From assembly GCA_019426215.1 (NCBI GenBank), contig CM033391.1, forward strand, positions 14,930,708 through 14,994,707: DNA of 64,000 nucleotides. The letters run 5' to 3'. The stretch is from Buddleja alternifolia (lineage: Eukaryota; Streptophyta; Magnoliopsida; Lamiales; Scrophulariaceae). The notes under the pieces are model-generated. The model was given only the letters and a program-made list of their open reading frames with translations. It did not search any database and was not told where the DNA came from. Numbering within the stretch: the first letter of the stretch is position 1; the number at the start of each line of letters is the position of its first letter. The position numbers and the translations under genes were made by a program. Of this stretch, positions 30,138-41,700 are shown in pieces.

Positions 30138-32442
30138 TCAAGAACGCTCAAGGAAACTACTAGGACGATGTTAGTAGAGTACAAACTTGTTCCTAAGTTT
30201 TAGGCCGAAGTGATCAACATTGCATGTTACATTAAAAAATGTTGCATGATCAACAAACATCATGGTAAAAATCCATATGAACTTTGGAAGGGACGTAAGA
30301 CAAATGTTTCATACTTTCATGTCTCTGGTTCAAAATGCTTTATTCATAATAATGGATCCAAAAGCCTAAAGACATTTCATCCTAAAGCGGATGAGAGAAT
30401 CTTTCTAGGCTTTGCCAAAAATGGAAAGAATTTTCACATCCTCAATAACATCAAATCGAAGGTTGGAGAATCCATTCATGTTGTTTTTGATGATGTTAAC
30501 CAAGAACCGAGTAAGGTTAACGCTAATGATGTAGGAGTTCAAGATTTGTGTCATCAAGCGTCAAAGATCACTATTTATGATGAAAGTTACGACCATGATG
30601 AAATCTTAGTGCCCTCTCCTAAGTTTACTCGTGAGGTTATTAAGGATAATAACGTAAGAACTGCTGACGATCATGAAGGGAATGATCATCAAGAGCAAAA
30701 TAGAATCTGTGAATTAGAAGCGCCTGTACAAGAAGGTAGTCAAGCTCCTGTGCGAGAAGTTAGTCAAGCGCCTGATCAACCTCTTAACCTGTTCTTGCCA
30801 GATAGACTATGGCTACATGATCATCCACCGAAGCAAATTATTGGAGATGTAGGAGCGCCTGTAAGGACTAGGGCCGCTACATTCAATGAGGCCATGTTCG
30901 TAAGTTTCTTATCTCAAATAGAACCTAAGAAAGTGGATGAAGCGCTAAGTGATCCTAGTTGGATTGAAGCTATGCAAGAAGAGCTTAATCAGTTTGAGCG
31001 TAGTAAGGTTTGGACACTAGTACTAAGACCAACTCACCAAGGAGTTATTGGGACTAGATGGGTTTATAGAAACAAGATGGATGAGAATGGTATAGTTATA
31101 AGAAACAAAGCCAGACTTGTTGCTCAAGGATATTGCTTAGAAGAGGGCATTGATTTTGATGAGACATATGCTCCCGTCGTCCGTTTTGAAGCAATACGCA
31201 TGTTTCTAGTGTATGTAGTGTTCAACAAATTCACGGTATATCAAATGGACATGAAGAGTGCCTTCCTAAATGGTAAACTCCAAGAAGAAGTCTATGCAGA
31301 GCAACCACTAGGATTCATCAACAACCATGGTAAGAGTATGGTCTACAAGCTAGATAAGGCACTTTATGGCCTAAAGCAAGCACCTCGAGCATGGTATGTC
31401 ACTCTCTCTATTTTCCATATTGGTAAAGGCTTTTCAAAAGGCAGCGTTGATACAACGTTATTCAAAATTACCAATGACAAAGATATTCTCTTAGTCCAAA
31501 TATATGTTGATGATATTATATTCGGATCTACCAATAAGCGTCTGTGTGAGAAATTTTCAAAAATGATGCAAGATCAATTTGAAATGAGCATGATGGGTGA
31601 ATTAACTTTCTTCTTAGGATTACAAGTTAAACGACTCCCCAATGGCATATTTATTAACCAAACTAAATATACTCGAGATGTGATTAAAACATTTGGTGTG
31701 GAGAATCCATCCTTTTCGAAAATTCCAATGAGACAAATGCTTAAGTTAGATAAAGATGAAAGTGGGAAGAAGGTTGATATCACTAATTATAGAGGTATCA
31801 TTGGATCAATTCTTTATCATTGGACCACTTCTTTATGTTTTCAGTATGCACGTGTGCACGTTTTCAAGCCGATCCTAAAGAGTCAAGCTTAATTGCTGCC
31901 AAGAGAATCCTTAAATATCTAAAACGCACACAAAATGTGGGCTTCTGGTATCAAGGGACTCTCCTTTTGAACAAATTGGTTAGTTAGATGCAGATTTTGC
32001 AGGATGCAAAATAGATCGTAAAAGCACTAGTGGTACATGTCAATTTCTAGGTGATAGATTGGTTTCGTGTCATAGTAAGAAACAACAATCCATAGCGACT
32101 TCTAGCGCTGAAGCCGAGTATGTAGCCTCTGGAAGTTGTTGTCCACAAATTCTTTGGATGAGGCAACAACTTAGAGATTATGGAATAATCTTAGGTCTAA
32201 CCTCTATCCATTGTGATAACCAAAGCACTTTAGCTATGACCCAAAACCCTGTCCTTTATTCTAGAACTAAACACATTGACATTCGCTATCATTTCTTATG
32301 TGACCATGTTCAAAAGAAAGATATCTCCATGCACTTTATTGGTACAGAAAAACAATTGGCAAATATCTTCACCAAAGCGCTCAACAAACAACGCCTTTTC
32401 ACTTTAAGAAGTGAAATAGGTATGATTAATTTAAATGCTTGA
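30138..32442 (+). pseudogene. S1b integrase end, reverse transcriptase and RNase H
   Basis: It starts inside the integrase core at RTLKETTRTMLVEYKLVPKF (relatives have the same motif after NGVAERRN), with an in-frame stop soon after, so the catalytic first two aspartates of integrase are missing. A 560-codon frame (30210-31892) continues through PYELWKGRK, an acidic linker and [62 protein letters not shown] and the intact [10 protein letters not shown] box. A frameshift near 31810 separates the RNase H part; 32059-32442 holds KKQQSIATSSAEAEYVASGS, HCDNQSTLAM and SRTKHIDIRYHFLCDHVQKK. It is closely related to S2 pol. The RT site is intact but the frame is broken. Confidence 0.9.
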
Positions 32443-32465
32443 TCATTCGAAACATCATACTTTAT

Positions 32466-32482
32466 AGGCATAAAATTTAGGG
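32466..32482 (+). other. PPT-like motif after S1b pol
   Basis: AAAATTTAGGGGGAATA lies about 30 bp after the RNase H stop. The same motif follows the S2 pol stop (about 60735). It is far from any LTR, so it is an internal PPT-like site. Confidence 0.55.
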
Positions 32483-32491
32483 GGAATATAC

Positions 32492-32751
32492 CTTGCTATA
32501 TGTTCAAATGTCTCAGATTGCCTCTGCAACTCATTAGTCATGGAGGATAGGATGAAACAACGCACATAGATATCGTCTTTGAGAGCAGCCCTTGGAGCAC
32601 TTGCCTCAAATGCAGGCTCAATAGGCTGAGTTCAGACATAGTCAAGACTTTCAGATTGCAACACAATCTTAAGGTTGCGATACAAGTCAGGGAAGTTCGG
32701 GCCATTTAGCTTATTAGTTTCAAGGATTACTGAGAGTGGAGTTTTAGCCAT
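32492..32751 (-). pseudogene. Copia C gag, N-terminal fragment
   Basis: ATG at 32751. The translation begins MAKTPLSVILETNKLNGPNF and continues LYRNLKIVLQSESLDYV, an in-frame TGA, then IYVRCFILSSMTNELQRQSE. These are the N-terminal motifs of Angela-like gag (compare A2: GWLRNLRIVLNMEILGYVLD and GSMTNELQRSHE). Only about 85 codons remain before the break, and there is no zinc knuckle. Confidence 0.8.
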
Positions 32752-35204
32752 TTGACTGTTACTTTACGAAAAGGGAAAAACATTAGCATTCAATCATAGA
32801 TTACATCCACATGAAATTATTTAAATTTTAACTTCATGTGTGCTCCCACCGCTTTTTTGATTTCCATCACCCCACTGACGGAAAGACGGGAAATGCAACC
32901 ATTTCCAATGAGCTCGAGCGTCAAATGTCCCGACCTCATTCCACGACTCGTGAGACAATGGGTGGTAACATCGAACAGGCACGACGGCCCCATCCGCATC
33001 CAGGTGGTTCTCAAGATGTTTACCTCACATTTCATGTACGTCCGGAGAACACGATGCAACTATACACTAATCTGTGTTTGAGTCTGACCCATCAAATTTT
33101 CACGCAATAACAGTGCCCAAGTGGTCCCACAACTCATGGATGACTCCTCAGGTAGACTGAGATCCTTGTGCACTTCTAGTATGACCGCCTGTCATAGTAG
33201 AAGGCTTAGTTGTGAGATTACTACACTTAACTTACCACCATTCCATGACTCGTGAGACAATGATGACAAGTCGGGCTATTCCCTCTCACATCTAATGATG
33301 GAAGGCACTAGACCTAATCAAGGGGCTTCCGGGCCCCCGATTTATCCATTTATGGACTTAATATGGATATGGGGTTTTTCAAATATAAAGTCTCACCAAT
33401 TTCAGTTATTGATCTTTCTTAGGTGATCATGCAACAAAGCATACCATATACAAGATACTAACGATAAATAACAACAAGCATGCTATACACAAAGAGGTAA
33501 ATGTGATCCTAGTCAAGCTAATCCTAAAAACACTCCGAGCCATCAAGGTGTCGACCAATCTAATCTAAGGACTTGAACCCTATACTAAGGTCTTCACAAC
33601 TCCTTGAGCTTGAATGTCTCCATCACTGTCTTCAAGATATCTTCATCCTCGTCTTCAAATTACAACAATACAATAGAAAAAGAAACCTCACCTCTTATGT
33701 ACATAAAATGAAAACATGGCATGCAGGTCTCAAATTAAAAGGACTAGTCTATGGTTCGACCTGGATCACCACATAATCACATAATACATGCTCACATCAT
33801 GCTTTCATAAACATAAATTTACCGACTTTAATTAAGGATAATGTAATTTAATTAGTGGACCAATTGATTATTTTCTAAAACCAAATTTCAAAAAATCCCA
33901 TGGAAAATCATAATTCTCCATTTATCCAAAAATTAATTTATTTTTCAAAACTCTAATATTATTTTATTCTGGGAATCCATTAATATCATATTAATTTTCC
34001 AAGAACTAAATAATAAATTCACAATTTGAAAAACAATGAAAAAGTCCACTTTTTCATATAATCCAAAAAATCCCAATTTCAAAAATTATTTATTTTATTC
34101 AATTTCTAAAATCCATAGAATACCAATTTTATCTCATACTTGGAATTCAAATAAAACTCACATTCTTTGAAAGTCCATGAAGAAGTCCACTTCTTCACAT
34201 AATTATAAAGGCCCCAATTTTTTTATAAAAACTCGATTTCATTTTAATATCGAAAGTCAATAAAATACCAATTTTACTTCCTCCCTTCAAAATTTAAATG
34301 AAAATTTATATTTTGGAAGAACATGAAGAAATCCATTTCTTCAAGGAGGGACCAATTTAAAATTCAATTTTATTCTAATTTCGAAAGTCAATAAAATACC
34401 AATTTTACTCCGTCCTTTCAAAATATAAATAAAAGAAACATATTTTCAAAAATCCAATTTTATTTTAATTTTGAAGTCAACAAAATATCAATTTTATTTC
34501 GTTCTTTCAAAATTTAAATAAAAGCCCATTTTTCAAAAACTCAATTTTATTTTAATCTCGAAAGTCAATAAAATACTAATTTTATTTCGTCTTTTCAAAA
34601 TATAAATAAAAACCCATGTTTTTGAAAAGTCCATTTTTAGGTCCAAGCCAAAAATATATTCAATTGCATTTTAAACCCAAAACATAAAATTAGAAAATAA
34701 CCCCAAAGGGCCAAATTGCAATTTAACAAAAATTAGAAAAACCCTAGGGTTCCAACCCTCTGTTTTGATTCTCCAAGGGGCAGCAGCCGCACTGCCCCTT
34801 GGATACGCCGTTGCGCATGACGGCGCTGTGTCCAACAGCGCCGTCCGCAACTGTTCGCGGTTCAAGCGCATTGCCGCTGTCCTTTGACAGCGGCATCTTC
34901 GGTGGATCCGCGACAGCACGCGAATGTTGTCGCGGGTTCAATAATTTTTTTCCATAGTTGAACCTGAAATACGCATGAATATTCATGAATAAAAAACACA
35001 GCCATATTCAAATTTATAAAACACAAATTCCTAGATTACGAAAAATCCATTTTTTAGATCCAAATCAATTTTCAGATTTAAACAATTTTAATCGATCCAA
35101 AAATAAAATCAGAAAATCCAATCCATTTTACGTGCGATAAAACAAAATTTAAAGCACATAAACATAAACACATACAAAGAATCTGAGTCATGTCAAAACC
35201 TTTG
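32752..35204 (-). other. Copia C leader
   Basis: Non-coding leader. The part near gag (32930-33265) holds three copies of a motif around CCAYGACTCGTGAGACAATG. The middle (about 33860-34620) is AT-rich with irregular repeats of about 100 bp containing TCGAAAGTCAATAAAATACC. At 34770-34940 there is a GC-rich hairpin block. Small open frames on either strand have no domain. Confidence 0.75.
34770..34940 (-). other. GC-rich hairpin cluster in copia C leader
   Basis: Four consecutive inverted repeats: GGGGCAG/CTGCCCC, GACGGCGCTGT/ACAGCGCCGTC (perfect 11-bp stem, 5-nt loop), GCCGCTGTC/GACAGCGGC (perfect 9 bp, 4-nt loop) and CGCGACA/TGTCGCG. They lie 265-440 nt downstream of the primer-binding site. 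Confidence 0.65.
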
Positions 35205-35216
35205 CTCTGATACCAC
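35205..35216 (-). other. Copia C primer-binding site (tRNA-Met)
   Basis: Element-sense GTGGTATCAGAG directly follows the LTR end GATCCCAACA. Confidence 0.92.
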
Positions 35217-35854
35217 TGTTGGGATCTAGGTACGAACCCCCGGGGATGCCGGCGCAGCAGAAGGTATAAATTTAAAAAATTAGAGCGGCATCCCTGAAAT
35301 TAGGGCTAGGTAGACATGATACCATCAGATTCAAAACTATCCTAGAGATTAGTTTACTTATGTTTACCTCTTGAAGACCAAAAAATCAGCAATGTCTTTT
35401 TAAGCAACTCCCTGCTACACCTCTCCGGATAGATTTGCCCTAGCGCCCCAAGTGTTGCGCCTCTAAGTTTATCCACACCTTAGCTTGTACCCTCGATTAT
35501 CTCCACCAGTGCTAGCAAGGAGAATATCGAATCTTGGCTTATGAAATGGGTAGGAATATATTTTTGTGTTCTTCGTACTCAACACATGAGTTGGAAGAAT
35601 ATTGTGAAAGAGGTGGAAGAGATCGAGAGAAAGAATTGAATCTTACAACCCTTGTTTTTATCTTATAAAACTCTTGAGAGAAACTTAAAATTAGTGGAGT
35701 GATTGCTTCTTAGTCAAATAAAATAACACACACACATATATATAGGGCACACACACACGCCTAATGTGTGTGTTCACACACACTAAAAAGTCGTGTGTAT
35801 TTATATATGTATATGTTATATTATTTATTTAGCTTCTATTCTTTCTCAAACTCT

Positions 35855-37750
35855 TTTTTTGGTGTAAAGTTAGAACTTCATTACCAACAAACACATGTAC
35901 AACGTTACAACACACAGCATTACATCTCATGATTTGCTCATGTGTGCCCACAAAACTAATTACAGCTCAAATCAATCAAAAATCAATGTAAAAGATAATC
36001 TATGTACATTCTATCCCTGTTAGATATGTTCTGTTGTATGCAACCCACTATTCTGCAAATTAGTTCCTGTTTCAAGATATCAGCCACACACCTACTTGAT
36101 CGATCCTTGTGAGTGAAAATTCTTCTATTTCTCTCTTCCCAAGTTTTATATATAATACCAGCCACTGCAGCATTCACAATCTTCCTTTTTAAGTCCCATC
36201 TTCGAAATGCATACACTAACCACCTTGTCCATCTTCCAAATAATACAGGATACCCTGTGACCTGAACCCATTGCATAATCATCACCATAACCTCTTGCAT
36301 CCAACTACAACAAAAATATAAATGGTCCACTGACTCCACTCCCTGACCACACAAAATACAACTGCAATCTTCTAACATGATGAACTTACCCAGCCTTTCT
36401 CGTGTCAATAATATCCTGTGCAGCACAAGCCAAGAAATAAATGAATGTTTTGGAATGTTCATTCCATTCCAAGCAATTGAGGCCCCTATGAAAATGTCTT
36501 TATTACCCTGAAGCCATTCATAGGCGCTTTTGACAGTGTATTGCCCATGTTTTGTTAAAGTCCATTGGTTTTGTTTATATCCCTCCTTTAATTTGTTTTT
36601 AACTGAATGAATCTTCCTCCAGTTCCAGCTACAATCCAACGGGGGAGCATGTTCCCAAAAATCTTCATCTTTTAAATAAACCCCACTAATCCATTTGATC
36701 CAAAGGCTATCTTTTTTCTGCGAAAGAGCCCAAACATGCTTCCCTATGGCAGCAATATTCCACATTTTGCAATTCTTTATGCCCAACCCTCCACAGTTCT
36801 TCTTACCACACACAATGTCCCAACTTATTGGAGCCATTTTCCCCTGATTTTCTTTCTTTCCCCAAAGAAAATTTCTACACTTAGCTTCTATCTGTTTGAT
36901 CACTGCTTGAGAGAGGATAAATACCGAAGACCAGTACACATGAATTGACATTAACACTGAGTTGATCATCTGAGCTCTCCCTGCATATGATAAGTTCCTG
37001 GAAGCCCAGCATGATAGTCTTTGAGCCATTTTGTCCACCACACTTTGACAGTCCACTTTAGACTGGTGGGGGAAAGAGGAACCCCCAGGTATCTAAATGG
37101 AAAATTACCCTCCTGAAATCCAGTTAATTGGAGAAGATATTGTTTCTTTTCTTGTGACACCCCTCTAATGAACATGTGCGACTTACCTTGATTAACATTA
37201 AGCCCCGTTGTAGCAGAAAATTGCTTAAATTGCCTCCAAAGAATATCAACTGATTTTTCTGTAGCTTTGCAAAAGAGCATTAGATCATCTGCAAAACATA
37301 TATTAGTCAAAGCCATAGATTTGCACAATGGGTGGAATCTGAAATCTTTATGGGCAACTGCATTCATGAAGTTCCTTGTCAAGAATTCCATCACAAGGAC
37401 AAATAGCAGGGGTGAAATGGGATCCCCCTGCCTTATCCCCCTTTTCCCCTGGAAATATCCATGTAACTCACCATTTATAGCCAAGGAGTAACTAACAGTG
37501 CATACACATTCCATAACCCATCTAGTGTATTTCCTTGGAAATTTATACCCTTCCAGCATCTCCTCAATAAACCCCTTGGTGAATCATACGCCTTTTTCAA
37601 ATCAATCTTCATTAGACAACGAGGGGAAACAGTCTTTCTATTATAGAACCGAATGAGCTCCTGACTTATTAATATATTGTCCACAATGGATCTATTCTTC
37701 ACAAACGCACTTTGGTTGCCATTCACCAAATAAGGGAGTACATCAGTCAG
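35855..37750 (-). mobile_element. L1-type LINE, 5'-truncated
   Basis: A non-LTR retrotransposon of 1,896 bp on the minus strand inside the copia C LTR. It is flanked by a 15-bp target duplication TCTTTCTCAAACTCT (35840-35854 and 37751-37765). The 3' end is a short A tail, seen as T's at 35855-35859. It starts inside RT, so the first ORF and endonuclease are absent, as usual for truncated L1 copies. Confidence 0.93.
35983..37729 (-). pseudogene. LINE reverse transcriptase and zf-RVT domain
   Basis: Three overlapping frames from one original ORF2. The first (37729-37475) has VNGNQSAFVKNRSIVDNILI and KIDLKKAYDS, the RT finger and palm start. The second (37559-36966) has GKRGIRQGDPISPLLFVLVM, the catalytic FADD in NICFADDLMLF and FRYLGVPLSP. 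The third (37056-35983) has QRLSCWASRNLSYAGRAQMI and ends with the plant zf-RVT zinc-binding region, including IPKHSFISWLVLHRILLTRE and CILCGQGVESVDHLYFCC. Two frameshifts, near 37600 and 37040, break it. The active-site residues remain. Function in the intact family: target-primed reverse transcription at the nick. Confidence 0.92.
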
Positions 37751-39245
37751 TCTTTCTCAAACTCTCTTCCTTAATGAATTGGATCTCTTTTCAACTAATT
37801 AGATATTTCCATATATTTGATATCATATCAAATATATCAAATCTTATCAAATAAGATCTTTCCATATCTACAATATTTATCCAAACATATATTTATAAGA
37901 TCTTTCCATATCAATTAGTTACTTAATTAATTAGAATAGATCCTACCAAATATATTATAGGATAGATATATTAAATATATATATATACATAGACTTGGTG
38001 AACAAGATAAAATCTTCCACGAAATCTATACACACATACACGCCTTTGCATGTATTAATATACTTATATTTATTTTCCTCTTTCACATATTAATTAATTA
38101 GACCACTAATCAATTAACTAGTCTTTTTCAATTTAATAATCTAATATTAAATTATAAGACAAATATTAATTAAGACCACTTGATTAATTTATTCCTTTTC
38201 CCGATTAATTAATTCTAATTAATTAATCTCTTCATTAATTCACAAAGAATTAACTAGCCAATAGATGCTACACTAAGTATAGTGTGTGACCCCTTAGGCT
38301 CATTAACAAGCTAGCAATAAGTCCTTTCATAGGCTAGATTAATTATTCATAATAATTAATTAGGCATTGGATTAATTTCACCAATTAACCCAAGGCACCT
38401 ATTGGTCGTGGTTCCATGTCTAGCAACGTCACCACGACTTCCTAGATGTTAACGATGAAAATGCAAACCTCTCCAGATTTCGATCTTTGCGTGAGTCAAA
38501 TCCCTTCATCTTTTTCCCGTCTAAGACCTAGGGTTTGGGGACGATCGAAACCGTAATAGCCTCAGAAACTATGACTATGTTGGTTCAACTAATGATCTGG
38601 TCTTCTAAGTAGGGATCACCAATCCCTCTAATTATAAAACAATGCTCTGGCCAGAGACTTTTTGATCATTCAGTTTCACTCAACAATACAGAAAATACCG
38701 GGTACTCATGACCTTGGATGAATACCCTCCGACTGTCAATTGTTTCGCTGTAACTACTAGACTATATCCAACATACACGCCGTATGACTCTCTTGGAGTG
38801 CACGTGCATATCAAAGCAGAGTGGGTAGCACCCTTCCAATGACATCTCTAGTCTAAGGATTATCTAACACTACGAAAACCAAAGGACTCCAAGTTCGACA
38901 GTACCAACGAGGAATCCTTACGGGGCCGTTCAATCCCATACCAAAGTATGGATCTTCATGCATGTATTGGCTATACTAGCCATCAACAAAGGAATGAGTC
39001 GACCTCTTAGAAGAGTTACACACATGAACAAGTCTTGACGAGGCCAGTGATATCCCACATCTCATAGCCTCTATGACCTGGAACGTATTTAGGATTACGA
39101 TCTTTGAGAACATTCCATATGTAGCCCGACCGATCCCCTAACCATATGTAATCCATGGGATCTTTATCTATACTAACACTAGTTATAACAATAAAGAAGC
39201 ATTTCGTAATAGGTTTGATATAATCTAAATGATAAGACTGATACA

Positions 39246-39755
39246 GTGTTAATATTCAAGATACCAGATGGCTCGCTGGGCACATAACACTTTCAAAAGG
39301 AGCCTGAGGCTAGTGAACCACAAGTTCATCCTCTGGAGCCAATTGTTAAGACTTGCGCTCAGGGTAAGAAATTTCTTCGACCAAGGCTTTCTCTCAATTT
39401 TCTACCTTCTGTAGAAAATTTAGTTCTTAAGGTTTGTTTTGTTCTTTCAGTTCCTTTAGAATCGATACTAAAGCAGACGCTACTGCCAGTATTCCAGAAA
39501 GCATGCCAGTGGCGTTTGACGTTGACCTTTCCACTGTTGTAGCAATTGCTCAGGAAGTTGCTGCAACCGCTGATGATGATCTCCCATACACTGTGGGTGG
39601 ATCATCCGCTAGGCATTGGGTGGTTCTAAACAAAGATATAGACCACGCCGCTCTCGCTCCCCCGACTTTACTCAATGAAGATTTTGTTCCGCATGAAGAT
39701 TATGAAGAACGCTACGTACATACCGAACATTATATTTAAGAAACCATTGAGTATG
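39246..39755 (+). pseudogene. Fragment of Sirevirus-like ORF3 (S1b)
   Basis: Plus strand. The frame at 39434-39739 contains FDVDLSTVVAIAQEVAATAD and, further on, LNEDFVPHEDYEERYVHTEH. The corresponding part of the S2 third ORF reads LDVDMTEVVTIAKDVAAEV and LKEDFIPAGYNEERYIAAEN, with similar spacing. The fragment is therefore a diverged copy of the extra ORF downstream of pol. It is cut on the left by copia C and on the right by A2, which fits it being the continuation of S1b. The part at 39246-39433 is in other frames and only weakly alignable. Confidence 0.75.
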
Positions 39756-41378
39756 TGTTAATGTGTATGCTCTCCAATGCCATAAAGAGGATAGATTTAT
39801 AGGGCATTGATTTGTAACTAAACAATATTTTTTCGTAATATAAGGCATTATCTTGTTCCTTTCTTGTAGGCGTTTGTAAGGTTTTCATAAACAACGTAAA
39901 GTCCTTGATAATAAGGCAAACTTTCTACTTCCTATGGGTTAGGAAGAATGGCACTAGAAGAGTTTGATCCTTATTGTCTAAAGTTTGGTTCAAAAGTCAA
40001 AGAAAGTATTGACTGGACATCAATATAGAATAGAGACTTGTATGATGTATGTTTTGACAGAGAACTAGTCAATCACTATGGGAATGGTAGTGGAAACTTA
40101 TATCATAGACATCTCAGTTAGACTGATATGTTCGAACAGGACTCACATTGGTTTTGTCACATGACTTTTCACTCACTGACAGTCAATGACAAAACTGATA
40201 AGTTGTGATAGGTACGCGTGAACCTTAGACCTGAGCAAACAAGTTGAAGATGTACTTGTGACATCAATTCTGTCATTAGAGCAGTTAGATCAAATTCACC
40301 CGTTGGTGGGGTGGACCTCGAAGTGTAACTTGATGGGCAAGTAGCAGTCTTAACGGATTGGCAAAATGAGATTTATTCTCTCATAAGTGAATGAACTAAA
40401 TATCTTATGCAGTCATGAATAAATGAGGTCAAAAGTCTTTGGCCAAAGCGTAAAGAGATACTCATGTTAGACATGAAGGTATACTCATTGACCTCGATTC
40501 ATTATGGTCAACTCCTGTAAGTTTGGCTACATTATGACTCTCACTTGAATGGGATATATGAATAAAAGGTTTATACTCGTTTGGTATTCGCAGCGTAAAA
40601 GGTTTGGAATGATCCTATTCATTCATTCTCAATTGGGATACGATGTGAGCCACGGGTCTAGCTAGGTGTTAGTCACATCCTCTTGGATTCCTCCCAATTG
40701 CCTTTTGAGACGAACCTAAAGAGTCGCTCTTAAAGGAATTGCAAAAGGAAAAATCATGGAAATTGACTTGAGAGAATTCTTGATATTGGATATCGAAATT
40801 AGTTAATTAATTAATCATTGAATGATCTTATTAATTGATTAAGTTGACATGTTAATTAATTTCTTAGAGAAAATTAATTATAGAGTTAACAAGGATTTAA
40901 TTAATTATTTGATTAATTTATTTATTGGATAAATAATATTAATTAAATATATAATTGAACAAATTAAAATAGACTAAGCATAGGGCTTAGAAAAGGCCCT
41001 AAGTGGGCGTCCTCATATGCCTAGGTTTTTTAGGTTATTTGTTTTTCATTAGCAGTATAAATATACTACTTAGTGAAAATCAAAGTAAGCCTCAAGTCAT
41101 AATTTTCTCTCCAAGTCAAAATAATATTCCATCTCTCTCTCTCTCCATCTAGCCGAATTCAAGGAGGAAAAAGAAGAGGATTTTCGCTTTTGATTTCGGC
41201 GTGACAATTTAGAGACGGCGACAATTTTGCTGTTCAAAAGGGATCGTGATTTCTGGTTCAGAAACTAAAATTCGCGAATACGGTACATCTGTCGAAACAT
41301 AATTTGAATATGCGAAATCGAGATGAACCACGTGGGAGTTTTATTTTCCGCTGCGTATTTATGTCAAAAATCCCAACA
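39756..41378 (+). repeat. A2 5' LTR
   Basis: 1,623 bp, TGTTAATGTGTATGC...AATCCCAACA, alignable along its full length with the A1 LTR read on the minus strand. TATA box TATAAATA at 41056-41063, (CT)n at about 41132-41147. Confidence 0.9.
41056..41063 (+). promoter_or_regulatory. A2 LTR TATA box
   Basis: TATAAATA, 315 bp before the LTR end; equivalent in place to 6881-6890 in A1. Confidence 0.65.
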
Positions 41379-41390
41379 GTGGTATCAGAG
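41379..41390 (+). other. A2 primer-binding site (tRNA-Met)
   Basis: GTGGTATCAGAG directly after CCCAACA. Confidence 0.93.
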
Positions 41391-41574
41391 AAAATCTCTG
41401 ATTTTCGTATTTCATTGAATACGTGATTTATGTGTTTTTCGCACTTTTGAAGCTTGTTATTCGAATATGTTTTTATGATATTAAAGCCATGATTTTTTTG
41501 CGTTTAATTCACGAATATTGTAGTATGATGATATCTGAATTGAAAAATCAAAGTTGTGTGAGATTCGGATCGAA

Positions 41575-41700
41575 AAAAGCCCGCGACGTGCGCGACGAGA
41601 ACAACATGCGCAGTCTGCGCGACCAGGCTCACTGCCGTGCGCTGGGCGCACAGCAGGCCATTGGGGGACGGGTCCATGACCCGGGTTCTAGCAGGTCGGG
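41575..41700 (+). other. GC-rich hairpin cluster in A2 leader
   Basis: A GC-rich block 185-310 nt after the primer-binding site with short inverted repeats (TGCGCA GTC TGCGCG, TGCGC TGG GCGCA, CGGGT CCATG ACCCG). The string GTGCGCTGGGCGCA also occurs in the A1 block on its element-sense complement (6139-6152). Confidence 0.55.

Larger units (their letters stand above)
32492..39245 (-). mobile_element. Copia C, Angela-like, 5' part only
   Basis: Minus strand: 5' LTR (35217-39245, interrupted by a LINE), primer-binding site, leader of about 2.4 kb, and the first 85 or so codons of gag. The rest of the element (gag end, pol, 3' LTR) is missing at the left; its end joins the sequence after S1b pol. 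The right end is followed by S1b ORF3 sequence, so C inserted into the Sirevirus-like element. Confidence 0.8.
35217..39245 (-). repeat. Copia C 5' LTR, split by LINE
   Basis: Plus-strand ends TGTTGGGATC (35217) and ACTGATACA (39245). Without the LINE and one target copy it is about 2.1 kb. The inner boundary is fixed by the primer-binding site; the outer one is inferred from the TG...CA rule and the start of S1b ORF3-like sequence, so it may be off by some bases. Confidence 0.7.

Noticed and set aside
32836..33110. Plus-strand frames of 81-90 codons in the copia C leader
   Set aside because: They run antisense to the leader and show no domain; the repeated leader motif explains the conserved look.
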